Source of the DNA: UBA1724 sp963632245
Lineage (GTDB): Bacteria > Verrucomicrobiota > Lentisphaeria > Oligosphaerales > Oligosphaeraceae
DNA: 11,844 nucleotides
Reading direction: 5' to 3'
Assembly: GCA_963632245.1 (NCBI GenBank)
Contig: CAVGTF010000070.1
Coordinates: 1 to 11,844, forward strand
The notes below the pieces were generated by a model. The model was not told the DNA's origin, did not search any database, and saw nothing but the letters and a program-made list of their open reading frames with translations. The number at the start of each line of letters is the position of its first letter. Position 1 is the first letter of the stretch. Shown piece after piece: positions 7,107 through 11,844 of the stretch. The translations under genes were made by a program, and so were the position numbers.

Positions 7107-7826
7107 ATGAGGAGTCGCAAGAGAGTTCTGGGTCGTGGATTCACGTTGATAGAGATGCTGACGGTGATTGGCATTGTGGCGATTTTGATGGGGTTGCTGT
7201 TGCCGGTGTTGTCGCAGGCGCGTCGGAAGGCGGCGCAGACGCAGTGTCTGAGCAACTTGCGTCAGATTGGGATGGCGTTGTTGGCATACGCGGATGATTG
7301 GCGGGGGCGTCTGCCACCCTATGTGACGGCTGCGCGGACGGAGGAGCATCCCGGGTTGAATTGGACGGCCTGGAGTTTCCCCTATCATAACAATCCCCGT
7401 TTGCTGGTATGTCCCTCCGGTTTGGGAAAGCCCCCGGAGACCACGGTGGAGGGCTTCCGCGCCTACGATGGTTCTTACGGCTGGAACTACGATGGCACCC
7501 AGGGAAATCGCGGTCCCCTCGCGAACGCCATCCGCCAGCCGTCGCAGGTCTATCTCGCTTTGGATTCCGGGGATCCCTGCATCATCTACGGCGAAAATAC
7601 CTGGGACAACCTCATGGAGGAGCTGGATTTGGACTGGGATTCCAAGTTGGAGGGCGCAAATCGTCATGGGGACGAGGCGAATGTCTGTTTTGTGGACGGC
7701 CATGTGTCCTCCCGGGGACTAGAGGAGTTCCTTGGCGCTCCCTGCAAGTCCCTGTCGCCGCCTTGGAACATCATCTGGAAGGACGGCATCTTGGAGAAGG
7801 GGACCGTTCCTTTCCCGGAACGCTAG
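7107..7826 (+). CDS. Type II/IV pilin-like protein with H-x9-DG C-terminal motif, 239 aa
   Basis: The N-terminus MRSRKRVLGRGFTLIEML is a class III leader: 11 basic residues, predicted prepilin-peptidase cleavage between G11 and F12, and the conserved Glu at mature position 5 (E16). A hydrophobic helix spans about residues 17-35, followed by LSQARRKAAQTQCLSNLRQI, typical of this group. Near the C-terminus H187 and D197-G198 form the H-x9-DG motif (RHGDEANVCFVDGH). These features define the prepilin-type family expanded in Planctomycetes, Lentisphaerae and Verrucomicrobia; the substrate or assembly partner is usually unknown. I chose ATG 7107 because GGAGGT (7093-7098) precedes it by 8 nt; an in-frame GTG at 7056 would give a leader too long for the class. 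It is anchored in the inner membrane with the bulk outside. No secretion-system partners lie alongside. Confidence 0.9.
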   Translation: MRSRKRVLGRGFTLIEMLTVIGIVAILMGLLLPVLSQARRKAAQTQCLSNLRQIGMALLAYADDWRGRLPPYVTAARTEEHPGLNWTAWSFPYHNNPRLLVCPSGLGKPPETTVEGFRAYDGSYGWNYDGTQGNRGPLANAIRQPSQVYLALDSGDPCIIYGENTWDNLMEELDLDWDSKLEGANRHGDEANVCFVDGHVSSRGLEEFLGAPCKSLSPPWNIIWKDGILEKGTVPFPER

Positions 7827-8044
7827 TCCAGTCTTTCTGGCGTGTCGCGTCGTAGGCGTTCTGGCGTTCTTCCCTACGCACGGCATGTCGTCCCTGCGTT
7901 ATGTTAACGGAGTTTTCTCCCCGAGCGTCTCAGAGGATGGCGTTGTGTCCTCTTACCTCTTGTGCCCGTGTTGGTTGTGTTGAGGCGTGGGGAGGCGTCC
8001 TGTGGCGTTTTCGGGGGAGGGAGTCGCACTTTTCGGAATTGGGA

Positions 8045-9022
8045 ATGGATTCAGCTCCAGACATCATTTTGCCTGCCGGGACCCGTGTGTTGGTCACTGG
8101 CGGCGCGGGCTTCATCGGCTCCCATCTTGTGGAGACCCTTCTGGAGAAGGGCTGCCGGGTCCTTTGCATGGACGACCTCTCTACGGGAAGCTACTGCAAT
8201 GTGGAGCTCTTCCAGGGGCATCCCGGATATGAATTCCTCAAGGCGGATATCAAGGATCCCGAGGCCTGCGTAGCGGCCTGCGAGGGTCAGGAATACGTCC
8301 TGCACCAGGCGGCGTGGGGGAGTGTCCCGCGCTCTTTGGAACGTCCCCTCTTCTATGGCGAGAATAATGTTCAGGGGACCCTGAATCTCTTGGAGGCGGC
8401 GCGCCAGGCGAAGGTCCGGCGTTTTGTCTACGCATCCAGCTCCTCGGTCTATGGCGACAACGAGTCGTTGCCCAAGCGTGAGGACGCCATCGGGAATCCC
8501 CTGTCGCCTTATGCGCTCACCAAGCAGTGTGTGGAGCAATGGGCGGGGCAGTATAGCCGTCACTATGGCCTTTCCGTGACGGGGCTGCGGTACTTCAATG
8601 TCTTTGGACCCCGCCAGGATCCCCACGGCCCCTATGCCGCCGTCATTCCCCGTTTTGCCCAGGCGCTTCTGCGTGGCGAGTCGCCGGTGATCTACGGCGA
8701 TGGCACCCAGAGCCGTGACTTTACCCCCGTGCGCAATGTGGTTCGGGCGAATTTGCTGGCCATGCTGGCGGGTCCCGAGGCCCGGGGCAGGGCGGTGAAT
8801 ATCGCCTGCGGCACAAGGCATACCCTTCTGGAGACCCTGTCGCTCCTGGGGGAGCTCCTGGGCGTGGAGCCCCATCCCGTCTTTCAGCCCGGTCGCGCCG
8901 GCGATGTCCTCCATTCCTGGGCAGACATCTCTTTGGCGCGGGCGGTCCTCGGGTATGAACCGGAGACCAGCTTTTCGGAGGGACTCCGGCTGGCCATTCA
9001 GTGGTATCGCGAAAATCTCTGA
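8045..9022 (+). CDS. NAD-dependent UDP-sugar 4-epimerase (WbpP/TviC-like SDR), 325 aa
   Basis: Extended short-chain dehydrogenase. The Rossmann motif VTGGAGFIGSH (residues 17-27) and D43-D44 bind NAD; SSSSVYG (131-137) and Y156-x3-K160 (SPYALTK) are the catalytic elements. LRYFNVFGPRQDPHGPYAAV and GDGTQSRDFTPVRN match the UDP-N-acetylglucosamine/glucuronate 4-epimerase group (WbpP, TviC, WbgU) better than GalE. It would interconvert gluco and galacto forms of UDP-N-acetylhexosamine or its uronate, in the cytoplasm. The next gene, 48 bp on, is the matching 6-dehydrogenase. I chose ATG 8045 because it places the Rossmann fold at the usual distance from the N-terminus; the frame is open from 7901 but that extension is unlike the family. 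The ribosome site is weak (GGAATTGGGA). Exact substrate cannot be read from sequence alone. Confidence 0.9.
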   Translation: MDSAPDIILPAGTRVLVTGGAGFIGSHLVETLLEKGCRVLCMDDLSTGSYCNVELFQGHPGYEFLKADIKDPEACVAACEGQEYVLHQAAWGSVPRSLERPLFYGENNVQGTLNLLEAARQAKVRRFVYASSSSVYGDNESLPKREDAIGNPLSPYALTKQCVEQWAGQYSRHYGLSVTGLRYFNVFGPRQDPHGPYAAVIPRFAQALLRGESPVIYGDGTQSRDFTPVRNVVRANLLAMLAGPEARGRAVNIACGTRHTLLETLSLLGELLGVEPHPVFQPGRAGDVLHSWADISLARAVLGYEPETSFSEGLRLAIQWYRENL

Positions 9023-9054
9023 CCGACCTCTTTGGCATATAGCTGTGGTCGGTC
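9021..9054 (+). promoter_or_regulatory. Intercistronic stem-loop between epimerase and dehydrogenase
   Basis: GACCGACC (9021-9028) and GGTCGGTC (9047-9054) are exact reverse complements, giving an 8-bp stem with an 18-nt loop. The stem overlaps the last two bases of the epimerase stop and ends 16 nt before the dehydrogenase ATG. There is no T-run, so it is not an intrinsic terminator; an mRNA processing, stability or translation-control element is possible. Confidence 0.55.
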
Positions 9055-9070
9055 ATGCAAGGCAAGAATC

Positions 9071-10405
9071 ATGAGCAGCTCTGATAAGATTGATTTCGAC
9101 GTCTACGGGCGTCTTTTGCGGGGCGAGACCGCCCTGTCCCTGGTGGGCCTGGGCTATGTGGGCCTACCCATTGCCATTGCCTTTGCCAAGAAAGTGAAGG
9201 TGATTGGCTATGACCGGAATCGTGAGAAGATCCAGGGGTATTTAGCGGGCAAGGATCCCACTGGCGAGGTAGGCAACCAGGCGGTGGGCAAGACCACCTT
9301 GACCTTCACTGCGGATCCCGATCCCCTGAAGGAGGCGTCATTCCACATCGTGGCGGTGCCCACGCCAGTCTACGAGGACCATCGACCCGATCTACGGCCT
9401 CTGGAATCCGCCAGCGCTTCCCTGGGGAAGGTCCTGCGTCCCGGCAGCATCGTGGTCTATGAGAGTACCGTCTATCCCGGCGTCACCGAGGAGGTCTGCG
9501 TCCCCATTCTGGAACGGGAGTCCGGTCTGCGCTGCGGACGGGATTTCAAGGTGGGATACTCCCCCGAGCGCATCAACCCCGGCGATCACGCCCATCGTCT
9601 GGAGAACATCCGGAAGATTGTGTCGGGCATGGATGAAGAGACCCTCCAGCAGGTGGCGGCAGTCTATGGTCTGGTGGTGGAGGCTGGCGTCCATTGCGCG
9701 CCCTCCATCCAGGTGGCCGAGGCGGCGAAGGTCATCGAGAACTCCCAGCGCGATATCAACATTGCTTTCATGAACGAGCTCTCCATCATCTTTCACCGCA
9801 TGGGGATCGATACCCTCGATGTTCTCAAGGCCGCCTCCACAAAATGGAATTTCCTGCCCTTCCGTCCCGGGTTGGTGGGCGGACATTGCATTGGCGTGGA
9901 TCCCTACTATCTGACTTATCGCGCCGAGTCCATGGGATACCACAGCCAGGTGATTTTGGCGGGCCGGCGCATCAACGACGACATGGGGCGCTACGTGGGC
10001 GAGCAGTGCGTGAAGTGTCTGTTGAAGGCGGGGCGCACCGTCCAGAATGCCCGGGTGGCGATCCTGGGCGTCACCTTCAAGGAGAACTGCCCGGATACCC
10101 GCAACAGCAAGGTCCTTGACATCTGCCGGGAGCTGCGGGAATACGGCCTGGAGCCCAAGGTGGCCGATCCCCTCGCCGATCCCGAGGAGACCAAGCGCAT
10201 TCATGGCGTGGAGCTGGTGGACTGGCGGGCCCTCCGGGATCTGGACGCCATCATCCTGGCAGTGGGACACCGTGAGTACGCGCAGATCACTCCCGACGAC
10301 CTCCAGAAGCTCTACGCTCCCGGAAAGCGGGTGCTGCTGGACGTCAAGGGCGTCCTGGACCGGGATGCCTTCCAGAAGGAGGACTACCTCTACTGGCGGC
10401 TCTAG
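9071..10405 (+). CDS. UDP-N-acetylhexosamine 6-dehydrogenase (WbpO/TviB/WecC-like), 444 aa
   Basis: Oxidises C6 of a UDP-N-acetylhexosamine to the uronate using two NAD. Domains in order: the N-terminal Rossmann motif VGLGYVGLP (residues 25-33); the YESTVYPGVTEE segment (130-141); the central domain with SPERINPGD (164-172) and EAAKVIENSQRDINIAFMNE (217-236, K220 and N224 active-site candidates); the catalytic Cys C273 in GGHCIGVDPYYL; and the C-terminal UDP-binding domain with GVTFKENCPDTRNSKV (333-348). PGLVGGHCIGVDPYYLT is characteristic of the WbpO/TviB group, not UDP-glucose dehydrogenases. Paired with the upstream epimerase it would supply UDP-GalNAcA or a similar sugar for O-antigen, capsule or other envelope glycan. 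I chose ATG 9071, where AAGG precedes by a few bases; an in-frame TTG at 9032 is less likely and would lie inside the stem-loop. Length is normal. Confidence 0.93.
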   Translation: MSSSDKIDFDVYGRLLRGETALSLVGLGYVGLPIAIAFAKKVKVIGYDRNREKIQGYLAGKDPTGEVGNQAVGKTTLTFTADPDPLKEASFHIVAVPTPVYEDHRPDLRPLESASASLGKVLRPGSIVVYESTVYPGVTEEVCVPILERESGLRCGRDFKVGYSPERINPGDHAHRLENIRKIVSGMDEETLQQVAAVYGLVVEAGVHCAPSIQVAEAAKVIENSQRDINIAFMNELSIIFHRMGIDTLDVLKAASTKWNFLPFRPGLVGGHCIGVDPYYLTYRAESMGYHSQVILAGRRINDDMGRYVGEQCVKCLLKAGRTVQNARVAILGVTFKENCPDTRNSKVLDICRELREYGLEPKVADPLADPEETKRIHGVELVDWRALRDLDAIILAVGHREYAQITPDDLQKLYAPGKRVLLDVKGVLDRDAFQKEDYLYWRL

Positions 10406-10413
10406 CCCGCGGT

Positions 10414-10434
10414 GGCGGCGGAATGACCGTCGCC
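10414..10434 (+). terminator. Hairpin 3' of the dehydrogenase, possible terminator
   Basis: GGCGGCGG (10414-10421) pairs with CCGTCGCC (10427-10434) through one G-U, with loop AATGA. It begins 8 nt after the stop. No uninterrupted T-run follows, only an AT-rich patch (ATTCTTATAAAAATT). It would separate the sugar operon from recA, but termination is uncertain. Confidence 0.4.
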
Positions 10435-10478
10435 CGAAACATTCTTATAAAAATTAGGCAAATTTTTCTAAAAGCGGG

Positions 10479-10506
10479 TTGAAAAAATGGCGGGGGGTGG
10501 TATCTT
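10479..10506 (+). promoter_or_regulatory. Candidate recA promoter
   Basis: TTGAAA (10479-10484), a 16-nt spacer and TATCTT (10501-10506) fit a sigma-70-like promoter, inside the AT-richest part of the gap between the dehydrogenase and recA. It would give a leader of about 150 nt. I could not identify a LexA-type palindrome around it, so SOS control is not shown. Confidence 0.45.
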
Positions 10507-10536
10507 CACTCCGCAAACCATCTACTTTTCATTCGC

Positions 10537-10662
10537 ATGAATCCGGCGAGGCGGCGTTTTCTTTCCAGGGGCACCCCTCTCCTTCCCTTCACCCTCCACC
10601 CCACCTGCGGCGTGGGTCTCCCCGATCCTTGAAACGGGAGGCATTGCCGCCCTGAAAACCCT
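10537..10662 (+). promoter_or_regulatory. recA leader with a short uORF and small stem-loops
   Basis: The leader holds a 31-codon frame (ATG 10537 to TGA 10632) rich in Pro, Arg and Leu, with no visible Shine-Dalgarno. A short AGGGGCACCCCT palindrome (10567-10578) and a CCCAC/GTGGG stem (10600-10604 with 10612-10616) lie in it. A GGGAGG (10636-10641) lies 21 nt before the recA ATG, too far for normal use. The uORF may be coincidental. Confidence 0.3.
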
Positions 10663-11787
10663 ATGGCAAAAGACACCCGCGCCGTCGCCGCACCCGCCGC
10701 AGACAACACCGCCGAGATCCAGCAGCGGAACCTGAAGCTCGCTCTTGGGCAGATTGAGAAGGAGTTCGGAAAGGGCTCCATCATGCGCCTGGGCGATCAG
10801 AAGCACTTGGATGTTCCCACCATCTCCACCGGCTCCCTGGCCTTGGATCTGGCCACCGGCATTGGCGGTGTCCCCCGCGGTCGTATCATCGAGGTCTATG
10901 GTCCCGAGTCCTCTGGTAAGACCACCCTCTGTCTCCATGTGGTCGCCAACGCCCAGAAGGCCGGCGGCACCTGCGCATTCGTGGATACCGAGCACGCCTT
11001 GGATCCCCGCTATGCCCGAATCATCGGTGTGGATACGGATAACCTCCTGGTCTCCCAGCCTGACTGCGGAGAGGACGCTCTCAATATCGCCGAGACCCTC
11101 GTGCGCTCCAATGCCATCGATGTGCTGATCATCGACTCCGTGGCTGCCTTGACTCCCAAGGCGGAGATCGAGGGCGAGATGGGCGATCAGCATGTGGGAC
11201 TGCAGGCGCGCCTCATGAGCCAGGCATTGCGGAAGCTCACGCCCATCGCTGCGAAGACCAACACCTGCGTCATCTTCACCAACCAAATTCGCGAGAAGAT
11301 CGGCGTCATGTTCGGCAATCCCGAGACCACCACGGGCGGACGCGCCTTGAAGTTCTACGCCTCCATGCGCATGGAGATCCGCCGTACCGGCGTCATCAAG
11401 TCCCCCGATGGCCGTTCCCAGGGCAACAAGGTGAAGGTGAAGATTGCCAAGAACAAGCTGGCGGCGCCCTTCCAGGAGTGCGAGTTTGACATCATGTTCA
11501 ACGAGGGCATCTCCAAGGCCGGTTCCATCCTGGCCGTGGCGCTGGATATGCACATCGTGGAGAAGCGCGGCTCCTGGTTCTCCTTCGGCGATACCCAGCT
11601 GGGACAGGGCGCCGAGCAGACCAAGGCGCTCCTCAAGAGCGACCCCGCACTGGCCGACCGCATCGTGGCGGAAATCCGCAAGCGGGTCCCCGGAACCGCC
11701 GTGGATCCCCAGCCCCCCCAGGATGCCGACATTCCCGAGGAGCCCCTGGATGAGGATGTCCTCGATACGCCCGTCGATCAGCTCTAA
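10663..11787 (+). CDS. recA: RecA recombinase, 374 aa
   Basis: RecA forms filaments on single-stranded DNA, drives strand exchange in recombinational repair and acts as LexA co-protease. Unmistakable family sequence: LALGQIEKEFGKGSIMRLGD (27-45), Walker A GPESSGKT (80-87), the QPDCGEDALNI segment, Walker B VLIIDSVAALTPKAEIEGE, and the L2 loop with NQIREKIGVMFGNPETTTGG, then ALKFYAS. Length is normal for the family, with a long acidic C-terminal tail (DADIPEEPLDEDV) that in other RecAs tempers DNA binding. The start gives the standard MAKD opening; no close Shine-Dalgarno is seen, the nearest GGAGG being 21 nt upstream. It follows a sugar-nucleotide operon but appears to have its own promoter. 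The presence of recC at the other end of the window indicates a RecBCD-RecA repair route. Confidence 0.98.
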   Translation: MAKDTRAVAAPAADNTAEIQQRNLKLALGQIEKEFGKGSIMRLGDQKHLDVPTISTGSLALDLATGIGGVPRGRIIEVYGPESSGKTTLCLHVVANAQKAGGTCAFVDTEHALDPRYARIIGVDTDNLLVSQPDCGEDALNIAETLVRSNAIDVLIIDSVAALTPKAEIEGEMGDQHVGLQARLMSQALRKLTPIAAKTNTCVIFTNQIREKIGVMFGNPETTTGGRALKFYASMRMEIRRTGVIKSPDGRSQGNKVKVKIAKNKLAAPFQECEFDIMFNEGISKAGSILAVALDMHIVEKRGSWFSFGDTQLGQGAEQTKALLKSDPALADRIVAEIRKRVPGTAVDPQPPQDADIPEEPLDEDVLDTPVDQL

Positions 11788-11791
11788 AAAC

Positions 11792-11844
11792 AATGTGCAA
11801 TGCGCAATGTGCAATGCGCAATGTGCAATGTGCAATGTGCAATG
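11792..11844 (+). repeat. Heptanucleotide tandem repeat (AATGTGC/AATGCGC), runs off right edge
   Basis: Starting 4 nt after the recA stop, seven complete 7-bp units alternate between AATGTGC and AATGCGC and then become uniform AATGTGC, with a partial eighth unit at the window end. Total extent is unknown. Frames through it read as repeated HIAHCTL or similar on the minus strand and are artefacts. Confidence 0.9.

Noticed and set aside
6612..7703. Long minus-strand open frame opposite the pilin-like gene and through the 21-bp array
   Set aside because: It includes the N run, is kept open by the multiple-of-three repeat, and is antisense to a well-supported gene.
10522..11835. 437-codon minus-strand open frame covering recA
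   Set aside because: Shadow of recA; His/Gly/Leu-rich low-information sequence.

Overview
The window looks like chromosome from a member of the PVC superphylum (Lentisphaerae, Kiritimatiellota, Verrucomicrobia or Planctomycetes); I cannot name a genus. The main clue is a type IV pilin-like protein with a class III leader (GFTLIEM) and the C-terminal H-x9-DG motif that is greatly expanded in that superphylum. Genes are moderately GC-rich. The intergenic DNA is unusually long and repeat-laden, and one run of 142 Ns marks an assembly gap inside a tandem repeat.

Layout. Bases 1-3210 (minus) hold most of recC, the non-catalytic recognition subunit of the RecBCD helicase-nuclease; its C-terminus runs off the left edge. 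A candidate recC promoter, a terminator-like hairpin and a 52-residue small ORF (3547-3705, minus) follow. From about 3710 to 7050 there is no housekeeping gene. This stretch is a repeat and mobile-element zone. It holds three diverged copies of a roughly 80-120 bp intergenic repeat, a 219-bp MITE-like unit bounded by 11-bp perfect inverted repeats, and a full-length IS1595-family insertion sequence with an intact 331-residue transposase. That IS lies between two decayed end fragments of a related element, so four copies of the same terminus are present. A 21-bp tandem array interrupted by the N gap closes the zone.

Bases 7107-10405 (plus) hold three genes in one direction: the H-x9-DG pilin-like protein, a UDP-GlcNAc/GlcA 4-epimerase-like SDR (WbpP/TviC type), and a UDP-N-acetylhexosamine 6-dehydrogenase (WbpO/TviB/WecC type). 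The last two are 48 bp apart and form a classic pair for making a UDP-hexosaminuronic acid for surface polysaccharide. recA follows with its own candidate promoter and a leader of about 155 nt, and a 7-bp tandem repeat begins directly after its stop and runs off the right edge.

Functionally, recC and recA belong to the same double-strand-break repair pathway (RecBCD resects and loads RecA), though they are about 7 kb apart on opposite strands. The sugar-nucleotide pair is a separate envelope module. I found no convincing new defence or regulatory system. The least explained material is the repeat zone at 3.7-7.05 kb.
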